Positions 17,866 through 26,496 of a stretch of DNA of 64,000 bases are shown here, one piece after another. Below the pieces are notes generated by a model. It worked only from the letters and a program-made list of their open reading frames with translations, did not search any database and was not told the origin of the DNA. Position numbers and translations under genes: made by a program. Each line of letters begins with the position of its first letter. Position 1 is the stretch's first letter. Origin of the DNA: an uncultured Clostridia bacterium (GTDB lineage Bacteria; Bacillota; Clostridia; Christensenellales; CAG-917); NCBI GenBank assembly GCA_934277615.1, contig CAKQUV010000002.1, forward strand, positions 124,001 through 188,000, given 5' to 3'.

Positions 17866-19533
17866 GTGGAATTTTTTGAAAAGGCATTCGCTTGGCTTGC
17901 AGACGTATCGTCCAAATTGCCTAAAATAGATTTTCAAATATTTTTCATCGTCGTAGCGGCGGTGCTTTTCGGGTTGGGTATCGTATTTGCGTTTACGTAT
18001 CTCGGCTCAAAGAGTTTCAAACTTATCAAGGCTAGCAAGAAAATTCAAAAATACCTCGAAGGCGTCGACGCCGTCGATGACGACAACGTGAGCGATTTTA
18101 CAGCGCATTGTTTCTCTGCAAAAGCGCCTCAAGCGTTGCGCGACAGTTGGGTGCAATACCTCGGCGTGCGCTTTGGATATCCCAGCGATATCGTCAGCGA
18201 CAAGAACGTCTATGACAAGACGGTCAAAAAGAACAAGGACTATCGCGCGGGCATCTACATTTGCGTATCGCTTATTTTGCTTGCGGTGTTTGCGTTTTGG
18301 GGATACGGCACTCTCGATAAGACAGCCATCGGCGCAGTGCATTTCGTGAGTCTTGTGATTATCGGATTGATGTATCTTTTCCTCATCCTCATCAATCGTG
18401 CTCAGAACAAGCGTTGCCTCGAAGCTTTTGACGCAATGCAAGAAGACCTTGACGCAAAGGTGAATTTGCAAGTCGAGAAAAACTATGCCACGGATTCCTC
18501 TCCGCTTTCCGAACTTGCGGGTATGGTGGAAGAGATTATCGCACGCAACACGTCCAAGGCAATCGACATCGACGAAGAGCCCGAAGAGGTGGCGGAGCCC
18601 ACTCCCATCGAGGCTTTGATAGAACAAGAAGAGAAAGGCGAGAGCGTTGAGGAAGAAACTTCTGTCGACGAGGCAGACGAGCCGGTTTCCGAGGATAAGG
18701 AAGAAGAGTCTGTGGATGAAGAAGCGGAACCCACGGAAGAAACTTCCGTAGAAGAAGCCGAAGAGGTTGAAGAAACCCCCGTTGACGCTGTCGAAGAGAA
18801 TACGGAAGAGGTTGCGGACGAGGAAACGGACGAAGTTGTCGAAACCGAGCCTGTCGAAGAAGCCGTAAAAGAAACCTCGGAGGAAACCGAAGAAGAAAAG
18901 GCTGACGACGAAAACGTTGAAGAAACCATAGAGGAAAGCACCGAAGAGGAAGGACTCCAAGAAGCGCAAGAAGACGCTGCGGAAGAGAACGCCGAAGAAC
19001 AACCTCTCAAAGAAGAACAAGAGGATACTCTTGACGAGGCAGAGGCTCAAGAGGAAGTTGAAGCCGAGGAAATCGAGGAAGAAGTCCGAGAGGATGAAAA
19101 CTCGGTCGAAACGAAAGAAGAGCCTATTGAAGAAATCGCAGACGATGACGTTCAGGAGGACGTAACAGACGAGTCCGAAGAGGTTGAAGAACAATCCGAA
19201 GAAGAAGTAGCCGACGAAGGCGACGCAGAAGCCGAAGAAGTCGAGGACGATTCACAAGAGGACAACTCAGAAGAGAAAGCCGAAGAGGAGCCCGAGGTCG
19301 TTTACGTCGTAGACGGCGAGGATGAGGACGAAGAAGTTGTCAAACCTGCAAAACTTGTCAAACTTCCCAATCTCGTTGATTATATGCTGACAAAGAATAT
19401 GCCGAAGGCTATGAAGATTCAAATCGCAGGAATGCTCATCGGCACGTACAAGAAGTTTGAAAACAGCAAGGAAGACCGCAAAATCGTTGTGCAATGTCTG
19501 ACGAAAGTTATGCGCGACTTGCAAGCAAACTGA
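17866..19533 (+). CDS. Membrane-anchored acidic protein, shared C-terminal domain
   Basis: A 555-residue protein of no family I know. It starts at a GTG behind CGGAGGA; an ATG at 17827 overlaps the promoter. Three membrane segments lie in the first 180 residues (near 25-50, 130-150 and 155-180). A roughly 240-residue tail of Glu-rich low-complexity sequence follows. The last 75 residues form a compact conserved module beginning VVYVVDGEDEDEE, then KPAKLVKLPNLVDYML and ending VQCLTKVMRDL. The next gene ends in the same module, so the domain is real and duplicated. Possibly a membrane-tethered partner of that protein; this is inference. Confidence 0.8.
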   Translation: MEFFEKAFAWLADVSSKLPKIDFQIFFIVVAAVLFGLGIVFAFTYLGSKSFKLIKASKKIQKYLEGVDAVDDDNVSDFTAHCFSAKAPQALRDSWVQYLGVRFGYPSDIVSDKNVYDKTVKKNKDYRAGIYICVSLILLAVFAFWGYGTLDKTAIGAVHFVSLVIIGLMYLFLILINRAQNKRCLEAFDAMQEDLDAKVNLQVEKNYATDSSPLSELAGMVEEIIARNTSKAIDIDEEPEEVAEPTPIEALIEQEEKGESVEEETSVDEADEPVSEDKEEESVDEEAEPTEETSVEEAEEVEETPVDAVEENTEEVADEETDEVVETEPVEEAVKETSEETEEEKADDENVEETIEESTEEEGLQEAQEDAAEENAEEQPLKEEQEDTLDEAEAQEEVEAEEIEEEVREDENSVETKEEPIEEIADDDVQEDVTDESEEVEEQSEEEVADEGDAEAEEVEDDSQEDNSEEKAEEEPEVVYVVDGEDEDEEVVKPAKLVKLPNLVDYMLTKNMPKAMKIQIAGMLIGTYKKFENSKEDRKIVVQCLTKVMRDLQAN

Positions 19534-19612
19534 TTTAAATATGTAAAAAAAAGTTCAGTCGGGGGACTTTACGAGCCGACGTTTCAATAAAATATAAGGT
19601 GAGGATTGAAAG

Positions 19613-20365
19613 ATGTTTGGAAAGAAGAAAAAACAGGCAAAACTTGAACAAGAGCAACGCGAAAAAGAACAACGCGAGTTGGAACTTGCTCAACAACAAG
19701 CGGCGCAAAGAGCGGCAGAGGCTGCAAAAGAGGAAGAAAACAACGGCAAGATTTATCTTGAAAGCGAAATCATCGACGACGATGAGGACGACAATTCTCT
19801 TCCCAAAGAGTATGAGTCTATCGCTTATATTTTGAAACAAGAAACGGGCGAAGATTTGCTTGCGCAACCCGTTGACGACGACGTGGAAGAAACTCCGCTC
19901 CAAGAAGTCAAAGAAGAAGTTGCGCCTGTCGAAGAAAAGGCTGAAGAGAAGGTTGAAGAACCCGTAGCGCAAGAGCCTGTAAAAGAAGAGGCGCCGACCG
20001 AAGAGACAGCCGAAGAAGATGTTGAAGAGACCGAAGAAGAGGCAGAAGAAGAAGTCGAGGAAGAGGCTGACAAAGAGGAAGCTCAAGAAAAGACCGAAAT
20101 CGCGCCGCAAGAACAAAAAGAAGAAGTGGTGTATATCGTGGACGGTCCGAGCGAGGACGACGACGAGATTGTTAAACCTGCAAAACTTGTCAAACTCCCC
20201 AATCTTGTGGACTACATGCTCTCTCAAAACATGTCCAAACAAATGAAGATAAACATTGCGACGTTGCTCCTTTCCACGTACAACAAGTACAAGGATATCC
20301 CTGCGGAAAAGAAGATTATCATCCAATGTATGGCAAAGGTTATGAGATCTCTCATTCAAGGCTGA
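19613..20365 (+). CDS. Soluble acidic paralogue, shared C-terminal domain
   Basis: A 250-residue protein with a basic start (MFGKKKKQAK), a Gln/Glu/Ala coiled-coil-like stretch (about 10-45), a short conserved segment, an acidic low-complexity tract (about 95-165) and the same C-terminal module as its upstream neighbour (VVYIVDG, KPAKLVKLPNLVDYML, IQCMAKVMRSL). It has no membrane segment. The 79-bp gap has a ribosome site GGTGAGGA and no clear terminator, so one operon is likely. Function unknown. Confidence 0.8.
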   Translation: MFGKKKKQAKLEQEQREKEQRELELAQQQAAQRAAEAAKEEENNGKIYLESEIIDDDEDDNSLPKEYESIAYILKQETGEDLLAQPVDDDVEETPLQEVKEEVAPVEEKAEEKVEEPVAQEPVKEEAPTEETAEEDVEETEEEAEEEVEEEADKEEAQEKTEIAPQEQKEEVVYIVDGPSEDDDEIVKPAKLVKLPNLVDYMLSQNMSKQMKINIATLLLSTYNKYKDIPAEKKIIIQCMAKVMRSLIQG

Positions 20366-20420
20366 TAGAATATCGATTTGACAAGATAGTACATTGGTTT
20401 TCAACAAATTTTAGCAATGG

Positions 20421-20450
20421 AAAAGCCCGAATATGCGTTCGGGCTTTTTT
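20421..20450. terminator. Bidirectional terminator, acidic pair and corA
   Basis: AAAAGCCCGA (20421-20430) pairs with TCGGGCTTTTTT (to 20450) between convergent genes; T runs on both strands. Confidence 0.88.
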
Positions 20451-20501
20451 GATTGCGTTTTTGCGATTTTTGCGGTATCTAACCGACTTGATTTGCGCAA
20501 G

Positions 20502-21455
20502 TCATTTGAGCATTTTCTTTTTGGCAAAAATGACGATAAGCGCGATGCAGATGGCAATGTTTATGCCGACGACAACCCAGAATCCCCACAGTTTGCCCTC
20601 GAAAGGAACGCCCGTATTCATGCCCCAAAGAGCCGCTATCATTGCAGGGGTATCGATGAGCAGAGTAAGCACTGTGAGCGTTTTCATGACAACGTTGAGG
20701 TTGTTGGAAATGATAGACGCATAGGTGTCCATGGTGCCGTTGAGAATGTCGCGGTAGATGTTGGACATCTCGATTGCCTGACGGTTTTCAATAAGCACGT
20801 CGTCCCACAAATCCTCGTCCTCTTCAAAGAATTTTATCATGCGAGGAAATTTGTCCAAAACGGCTGTGTTTGCACGCAGGGAAGTCGAGAAATAGACGAG
20901 TGATTTTTCAAGCGAAAGCATTTCCACAAGACCTTCGTTTTTCATCGCCTTTTCAAGCTCTGTCTGGACGCGTTGGCTTGCGCGGTCTATCTGTTTGAGG
21001 TATTGCAAATACTTCTTTGCGATGACGTATTGAAGTTGCAGTAAAAAGCGAGTGCGCTTGTGGATGTTGAAATCCTTGACGTATCTGCCTGCCATAAGGT
21101 CGTTGATGACGGACGTTTCGTTGAGGCACACGGTTACGATTGTGCTGTCCGTGGTTACGCAGCCGAAAGGCAGGGTGGCGTAGGTGTATTTATCGTCGTC
21201 CTCTTCCGTGATAGGAATGTCGGTAACGACCATCATAACGCCGTCGTCCTTTTCGCAGTGAGCGCGCTCTTCCGAGTCCAACGCGGCTTTGATATATTCT
21301 TCGGGTATTTTTGTACGCGAAGATACCAACTCGATTTCCTTGTCGGTCGGGTTGGACATATGCACCCATTGGTCGGTGAAGTCGTACTCCTCGGTGATTT
21401 CTTGCGGATCGACTTCGATAACGGATTTGTTGATTTTCTTGTAAACTTGGATCAT
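20502..21455 (-). CDS. corA: CorA-type magnesium/divalent cation channel
   Basis: A 317-residue CorA homologue. The long cytosolic N-terminal part is followed by a helical funnel and two C-terminal membrane helices, with the invariant pore motif GMN in ALWGMNTGVPFEG between them. CorA pentamers take up Mg2+ and sometimes Co2+ or Ni2+. The start MIQVYKK is chosen because CGGGAGAA sits seven bases before it. The leader can fold so that this site is hidden, which suggests translational control. Confidence 0.93.
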   Translation of the reverse strand: MIQVYKKINKSVIEVDPQEITEEYDFTDQWVHMSNPTDKEIELVSSRTKIPEEYIKAALDSEERAHCEKDDGVMMVVTDIPITEEDDDKYTYATLPFGCVTTDSTIVTVCLNETSVINDLMAGRYVKDFNIHKRTRFLLQLQYVIAKKYLQYLKQIDRASQRVQTELEKAMKNEGLVEMLSLEKSLVYFSTSLRANTAVLDKFPRMIKFFEEDEDLWDDVLIENRQAIEMSNIYRDILNGTMDTYASIISNNLNVVMKTLTVLTLLIDTPAMIAALWGMNTGVPFEGKLWGFWVVVGINIAICIALIVIFAKKKMLK

Positions 21456-21575
21456 AATCGGTTCTCCCGAGCATAGCAAAAGGCATTGCGTCGAGAGAAC
21501 TCAAACGCGATGCTTATTGGTGGATTTGTTGACTACTTCCAGGGTCAGCGTCCATAATTTTTGCACCTCTAAAAC
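21456..21575 (-). promoter_or_regulatory. Structured corA leader, possible riboswitch
   Basis: The corA 5' leader can form a hairpin across 21483-21513 (GCAT, GCGT, GAG paired in order with CTC, ACGC, ATGC). Alternatively its loop side 21491-21500 pairs at nine of ten positions with 21461-21470, which contains the Shine-Dalgarno sequence. The two folds exclude each other. Upstream bases near 21540-21575 look structured. Similarity to the M-box magnesium riboswitch is too weak to claim. Confidence 0.4.
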
Positions 21576-21730
21576 GTGTTTTGATACATTAAGTTTAACA
21601 AAAAAATCTTGCAGGCGCAACAAAAATGCGAAAATAAAAAATTTTTGTGTCGACCGTGTTATTTTGTCGAAAATTTGCGCACTTTTTAGGAAATTTGTAT
21701 AACAGTTTTTATATTATGTATTATTTTTTC

Positions 21731-21759
21731 TTGCAAAAAGGCGCACGTTTTGTTATCAT
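21731..21759 (+). promoter_or_regulatory. Likely promoter of ppdK
   Basis: TTGCAA (21731-21736), 17 bp, TATCAT (21754-21759). A TATAAC further downstream is an alternative -10 box. Confidence 0.45.
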
Positions 21760-21800
21760 TATTGCAGTATAACAAAGAAATCTTTTAGGAGGAATTCTAA

Positions 21801-24446
21801 ATGGGCAAAAAATACGTTTATCAGTTTGCCGAAGGCAATGCAAAAATGCGTGAACTTCTCGGCGGTAAAGGCGCAAACCTCGCAGAAATGACCAACATCG
21901 GTCTTCCTGTTCCTTACGGTTTCACGATTACGACGGAAGCTTGCACTCAATATTATGAGGACGGCAAACAAATCAACGACGATATCAAAGCGGAAATCAT
22001 GGAAAATATCGCCAAACTCGAAGAAAAAGCGGGTATGAAATTCGGCGATAAAGAGAATCCGCTTCTCGTCTCCGTTCGTTCGGGCGCAAGAGCGTCCATG
22101 CCCGGTATGATGGACACCATCCTCAACCTCGGTCTCAACGACGACGTGGTTGAAGTTTTGGCAAAGAAATCCGGCAACGCAAGATGGGCTTGGGACTGCT
22201 ACAGACGTTTCATCCAAATGTTCTCCGACGTTGTTATGGAAGTCGGCAAAAAATACTTTGAGGCTCTTATCGACGAGCTCAAAGAGAGAAAGGGCGTTAC
22301 TTACGACGTAGAACTTACCGCAGACGACCTCAAAGAGCTCGCAGGCAAGTTCAAAGCAGAGTATCAAGAGAAGATCGGCAAACCCTTCCCGTCCGATCCG
22401 AAGGAACAACTCTTCGAAGCTATCAAAGCAGTTTTCCGTTCTTGGGACAATCCGCGCGCAAACATCTATCGTATGGACCACGACATCCCGTACAGCTGGG
22501 GTACCGCAGTCAACGTACAAATGATGGCATTCGGCAACATGGGCGACGATTGCGGCACAGGCGTTGCATTCACACGTAACCCCGCAACCGGCGAACCCGG
22601 TCTTATGGGCGAGTTCCTTATGAACGCACAAGGCGAGGACGTCGTCGCAGGTGTTCGTACCCCGATGCCCATCTCCAAGATGGCTGAGGTTCTTCCGGAA
22701 GTCTATGTACAATTCCAAGACGTGTGCAAGATTTTGGAAAACCACTACAGAGATATGCAAGATATGGAGTTCACAATCCAACAAAAGAAACTCTATATGT
22801 TGCAAACAAGAAACGGCAAACGTACCGCAGCTGCTGCAATCCGTATCGCATGCGACCTCATCGACGAGGGTATGATTACAGAGAAAGAGGCACTTTTGCA
22901 AATCGACGCAAAGACTCTCGACATGTTGCTCCACCCGCAATTTGACGCAAAAGCGCTCAAAGAAGCAGACAAGGCAAACGTGGTCGGCAAAGGTATCGCG
23001 GCATCTCCGGGCGCTGCGGCTGGTACAATCGTGTTCACCGCTGAAGACGCAGTCAAAGAAGGCAAGGCAGGCAAGAAAGTCGTCCTCGTCAGACTCGAAA
23101 CTTCTCCGGAAGACATCGAAGGCATGAAATATGCACAAGGCATCCTCACCGTTCGCGGCGGTCAAACCTCTCACGCGGCGGTTGTTGCTCGCGGAATGGG
23201 AACCTGCTGCGTTTCCGGTTGCGGCGATATCAAGATGCATGAAGAAGAAAAATATTTCGAGCTCGCAGGTAAGACCTTCCACGAGGGCGACGCACTCTCC
23301 TTGGACGGCTCCACGGGCAACATCTACGATATCATGATCAAGACTGTTCCGGCAGACCCCAACAGCGGTTATTTCGGAAGAATCATGAAACTCGCAGACA
23401 AATACAAAGCGCTCGGCGTTCGCACAAACGCAGATACGCCTGCTGACGCACAAAGAGCAGCTGAACTCGGCGCACAAGGCATCGGTCTTGTCCGTACAGA
23501 GCATATGTTCTTCGGTCCGGGCAGAATCGACAAGTTCCGTGAGATGATTTGCTCCGAAACCGTTGAAGAGCGCGTCAAAGCACTCGACGCAATCGAGCCG
23601 ATGCAACAAGCAGACTTCGAAGGTTTGATGGAAGCTCTCAAGGGCATGCCTGTTACCATTCGTTTCTTGGATCCGCCGCTCCACGAGTTCGTCCCCACGG
23701 AAGAGAAGGATATCGAGGCTCTCGCAAAAGCAAAAGGCAAATCCGTATCCGAAATCAAGATTCTTTGCGACAGCTTGCATGAGTTCAACCCGATGATGGG
23801 CCACAGAGGATGCCGTTTGGCAGTTACGTATCCCGAAATCGCGGTTATGCAAACCAAAGCGGTTATCAAGGCTGCTATCAACGTCCAAAGACGTCATCCC
23901 GATTGGAAAGTCGAGCCTGAAATCATGATTCCGCTCGTCGGCGAAGTCAAAGAATTGAAGTATTGCAAGAAGACGGTTGTCGAAACCGCAGACGCAGTCA
24001 TCAAAGAAAGCGGCGTTGACCTCAAATACGAAGTCGGCACGATGATCGAAATCCCCAGAGCGGCTCTCACCGCTGACGAAATCGCAAAAGAAGCCGATTT
24101 CTTCTGCTTCGGTACAAACGACCTTACCCAAATGACGTTCGGCTTCAGCCGCGACGACGCAGGTAAGTTCTTGCCCAGCTACTATCAAGCAAAGATTTAC
24201 GAATCCGATCCGTTTGCACGTCTTGACACAGTCGGCGTCGGCAAGCTCATGAAGATGGCAGTTACGCTCGGCAAGGGCGCAAACAGCAAGTTGCACTGCG
24301 GTATCTGCGGTGAACACGGCGGTGATCCTTCTTCCATCGAATTCTGCCACGAAATCGGTCTCGATTACGTATCTTGCTCACCGTTCAGAGTACCTATCGC
24401 AAGATTGGCAGCTGCACAAGCAAACATCAAGAACCCGAGAAACTAA
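21801..24446 (+). CDS. ppdK: Pyruvate, phosphate dikinase
   Basis: Interconverts pyruvate, ATP and phosphate with phosphoenolpyruvate, AMP and pyrophosphate; in anaerobic Firmicutes it serves glycolysis or gluconeogenesis. The 881 residues match the family (about 875). Visible: N-terminal ATP-grasp start MGKKYVYQF and GGKGANLAEM, the swivelling phosphohistidine domain with GGQTSHAAVVARGMG (His458), and the C-terminal TIM barrel with CGICGEHGGDP holding the catalytic Cys. AGGAGG precedes the ATG. It is monocistronic with its own terminator. Codons are strongly biased, as in a highly expressed gene. Confidence 0.98.
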   Translation: MGKKYVYQFAEGNAKMRELLGGKGANLAEMTNIGLPVPYGFTITTEACTQYYEDGKQINDDIKAEIMENIAKLEEKAGMKFGDKENPLLVSVRSGARASMPGMMDTILNLGLNDDVVEVLAKKSGNARWAWDCYRRFIQMFSDVVMEVGKKYFEALIDELKERKGVTYDVELTADDLKELAGKFKAEYQEKIGKPFPSDPKEQLFEAIKAVFRSWDNPRANIYRMDHDIPYSWGTAVNVQMMAFGNMGDDCGTGVAFTRNPATGEPGLMGEFLMNAQGEDVVAGVRTPMPISKMAEVLPEVYVQFQDVCKILENHYRDMQDMEFTIQQKKLYMLQTRNGKRTAAAAIRIACDLIDEGMITEKEALLQIDAKTLDMLLHPQFDAKALKEADKANVVGKGIAASPGAAAGTIVFTAEDAVKEGKAGKKVVLVRLETSPEDIEGMKYAQGILTVRGGQTSHAAVVARGMGTCCVSGCGDIKMHEEEKYFELAGKTFHEGDALSLDGSTGNIYDIMIKTVPADPNSGYFGRIMKLADKYKALGVRTNADTPADAQRAAELGAQGIGLVRTEHMFFGPGRIDKFREMICSETVEERVKALDAIEPMQQADFEGLMEALKGMPVTIRFLDPPLHEFVPTEEKDIEALAKAKGKSVSEIKILCDSLHEFNPMMGHRGCRLAVTYPEIAVMQTKAVIKAAINVQRRHPDWKVEPEIMIPLVGEVKELKYCKKTVVETADAVIKESGVDLKYEVGTMIEIPRAALTADEIAKEADFFCFGTNDLTQMTFGFSRDDAGKFLPSYYQAKIYESDPFARLDTVGVGKLMKMAVTLGKGANSKLHCGICGEHGGDPSSIEFCHEIGLDYVSCSPFRVPIARLAAAQANIKNPRN

Positions 24447-24462
24447 TCGAATTATCGACTTT

Positions 24463-24492
24463 GAAAACAGCCGTTGCAAAACGGCTGTTTTC
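24463..24492 (+). terminator. Terminator of ppdK
   Basis: GAAAACAGCCGT pairs with ACGGCTGTTTTC across a TGCAAA loop, 17 bases after the stop codon. Confidence 0.85.
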
Positions 24493-24551
24493 ATACCCGA
24501 AAGGCGTTGATTGAATGATTGCTACGGCTATTAACGCCGAATTTTGCAAAA

Positions 24552-25325
24552 ATGGAAAACGAAAATAAATACATTTTTATCTCGCACTCGCACGCCGATT
24601 TGGCAAAAGTGAGGCTGGTGCGCAATACGTTTGAGAATAGGGGATATGAGCCGATTTTGTTTTATCTCCATTCTTTATCTGACGAAAACGAAATAACGGA
24701 TTTGATAAAGCGTGAAATCGACGCGCGTCTTTGGTTTTGTCTGTGCGATTCGCAGAACGCAAGAAAAAGCCGTTGGGTGCAAAGCGAATTGAATTACGTG
24801 AAAGAACAGGGCAAAAGAACGCTTGCGACAATAGATCTTGACAAGATTGGTGCGCTTGGGGTTGCCGAACAATGCAGAATAGTAAATCTGACAGTCGACA
24901 GCTTTTCTCGTGCGAATACCGTGTTTTTGTCGTATATGAAAAACTCGGCGGTTGAGGCTAAAAAGATAGGAATGACTTTGGAAGAATTTGGATTTGACGT
25001 GCCGCTGTTGCATATGCATAATCAGCTATTTCAATGTTTTGAAGATAACGTAATTGAAAGCAATATTGAGAAATGCGACTACTTTTTTATTGTGATAGGG
25101 CAAAATTGCGCAATCAACCATTGGGTTCTTAACGAGTGGTATTTGGCAAGGCAATTAGGAAAAATTATCATTCCGATTTTTCTTGACAAAGAAGCACTTT
25201 TAAACACGCCCGGAGAGTTGTTGGAGTGGTCATATGTATTGTGGAATTTTGACAATCCGATCGAATCGGTAAAAGCGTTGATAAACGTAATACCGATCGG
25301 CGATACGCGCCCCGTAAACGATTAA
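24552..25325 (+). CDS. Tandem TIR-domain protein
   Basis: 257 residues holding two TIR-like folds. The first (about 6-98) opens YIFISHSHADLAKV and has W75-VQS-E79. The second (about 122-235) opens TVFLSYMKNS and has W191-VLN-E195. The Glu after W-x-x-x is the usual catalytic residue of NAD-cleaving TIR domains, so either half may be active. Bacterial TIR proteins often act in phage defence, but no partner gene is seen here. TTA codons are common, unlike the neighbours, suggesting transfer. The ATG has no good ribosome site; an in-frame TTG at 24519 is an alternative. Confidence 0.8.
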   Translation: MENENKYIFISHSHADLAKVRLVRNTFENRGYEPILFYLHSLSDENEITDLIKREIDARLWFCLCDSQNARKSRWVQSELNYVKEQGKRTLATIDLDKIGALGVAEQCRIVNLTVDSFSRANTVFLSYMKNSAVEAKKIGMTLEEFGFDVPLLHMHNQLFQCFEDNVIESNIEKCDYFFIVIGQNCAINHWVLNEWYLARQLGKIIIPIFLDKEALLNTPGELLEWSYVLWNFDNPIESVKALINVIPIGDTRPVND

Positions 25326-25729
25326 TCGTTGACGGCATGGAAAGCGTCGGAATTGTGTCATAATATCAGGGCATTTGACCTTAAAAGTTACCAAATATTA
25401 ATCCATAGAGTTGTTATTAATATATATCATCAAATTTAACGCTAAAATAATGCACGCGCATACGCACGCACGCATTTATATATTCGGATTGCGCGCCGCG
25501 TCTTTCGTTTTTCGGTTGCTCGGGGTATTTGCGCTGCCTGAGCGGAAGACAGACGAGCGATAAATCCCCAAGACTGAAGAAGAGGAACGATAGGACGCAA
25601 TAGAGAAATTTTTATCGGTTTATAAAAGACAAAATGTGCGTTATATCGACGGTTTTCGGGGCGCAAAATACCCATCGTGTATTTGGTAAAAATTTTTTAT
25701 TAAAAAAGTAAAATAGGGGCGATTTTCGT
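25326..25729. other. Gene-free gap before xpt
   Basis: About 400 bases with no convincing gene, tRNA or riboswitch. It holds an AT-rich stretch near 25400-25440 and short inverted pairs such as GGGGTATTT near 25525 with AAATCCCC near 25562. It may be decayed sequence. Confidence 0.5.
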
Positions 25730-25759
25730 TTGACAGAGGCAGTTTTTTTTGGATATAAT
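25730..25759 (+). promoter_or_regulatory. Promoter of xpt
   Basis: TTGACA (25730-25735), 18 bp, TATAAT (25754-25759). The leader of about 90 nt shows no purine-riboswitch core; only a small CCAC/GTGG hairpin near 25827-25842 precedes the ribosome site. Confidence 0.75.
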
Positions 25760-25855
25760 GCCCATATCATTCAAGAGCAAACCAAATCGCAACGCACAAC
25801 CGACGGGGGAAAAATTACCGTAACGCCACTAAATATTGTGGTAAAGGAGCGCGCT

Positions 25856-26428
25856 ATGAAGATTTTGGAGGAGCGCATCTTGAGGGACGGAAAAGTCCAG
25901 GCGGGCAACGTCCTCAAAGTTGGCGGATTTCTGAATCATCTTATCGACTATCAATTGTTGGACGAGATCGGAAAGGAAATTTCTGCGCTCTTTTGCGGGC
26001 AAAAAATCACCAAAATTCTGACAATCGAAGCATCGGGTATAGCCATAGCTTGTGCAGCCGCACACTATGTCTGCGCACCGGTGCTTTTTGCTAAGAAAAG
26101 CAAGACCATAAACATATCCTCGGACTGCTACTGCGCCGAGGTTTATTCTTTTACGCACCAAGTTTCCAAAATGATTATGGTGGAAAAAAGTTTTCTCACC
26201 AAAGACGACAAGGTGCTTATCGTCGATGACTTTTTGGCAAACGGCGCCGCTATAAACGGGCTTATGAGCCTTGTCGAGCAAGCCGGCGCGGAACTTGTGG
26301 GATGTGCAGTCGCAATCGAAAAAGGTTTTCAAGGCGGTGGCGACGAATTGAGAGCAAAGGGTATAAACGTCCAAAGCCTCGCGCTTATCGATTCTATGGA
26401 CGACGGAAAAATCACGTTTAGAAACTAA
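25856..26428 (+). CDS. xpt: Xanthine phosphoribosyltransferase
   Basis: Joins xanthine to PRPP to make XMP in purine salvage. The 190 residues match Xpt. Readable are MKILEERILRDGKV, the substrate loop TIEASGIAIA, and the PRPP-binding motif VLIVDDFLANGAA. The start ATG follows AAAGGAG; sequence upstream in frame is not protein-like. No terminator separates it from the downstream nucleoside importer, only two short hairpins, so the gene probably heads a purine uptake and salvage operon. Confidence 0.95.
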   Translation: MKILEERILRDGKVQAGNVLKVGGFLNHLIDYQLLDEIGKEISALFCGQKITKILTIEASGIAIACAAAHYVCAPVLFAKKSKTINISSDCYCAEVYSFTHQVSKMIMVEKSFLTKDDKVLIVDDFLANGAAINGLMSLVEQAGAELVGCAVAIEKGFQGGGDELRAKGINVQSLALIDSMDDGKITFRN

Positions 26429-26496
26429 CGCAATTTACGCCAAAGTGGCGTGAATATAGAAAAATGCCGAAAAGGCAAAATTTTAAGGAGACACAC

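Noticed and set aside
18007..19194. Leu/Phe-rich antisense frame in the acidic protein gene
   Set aside because: A reverse complement of Glu-rich codons gives Phe/Leu/Ser-rich frames; not a membrane protein gene.
21520..21590. M-box magnesium riboswitch before corA
   Set aside because: Some words are similar, but the stems of the M-box core cannot be drawn. Kept only as an unclassified structured leader.
21759..24350. 863-codon open frame antisense to ppdK
   Set aside because: It is codon-aligned with ppdK, has Cys/His/Phe-rich nonsense-like composition and no ribosome site. It exists because ppdK lacks TTA, CTA and TCA codons.
25442..25675. 77-codon frame on the minus strand before xpt
   Set aside because: No ribosome site, no recognisable protein and atypical composition.
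25766..25855. Purine riboswitch before xpt
   Set aside because: None of the conserved loop words of the purine aptamer is found in the 90-nt leader.
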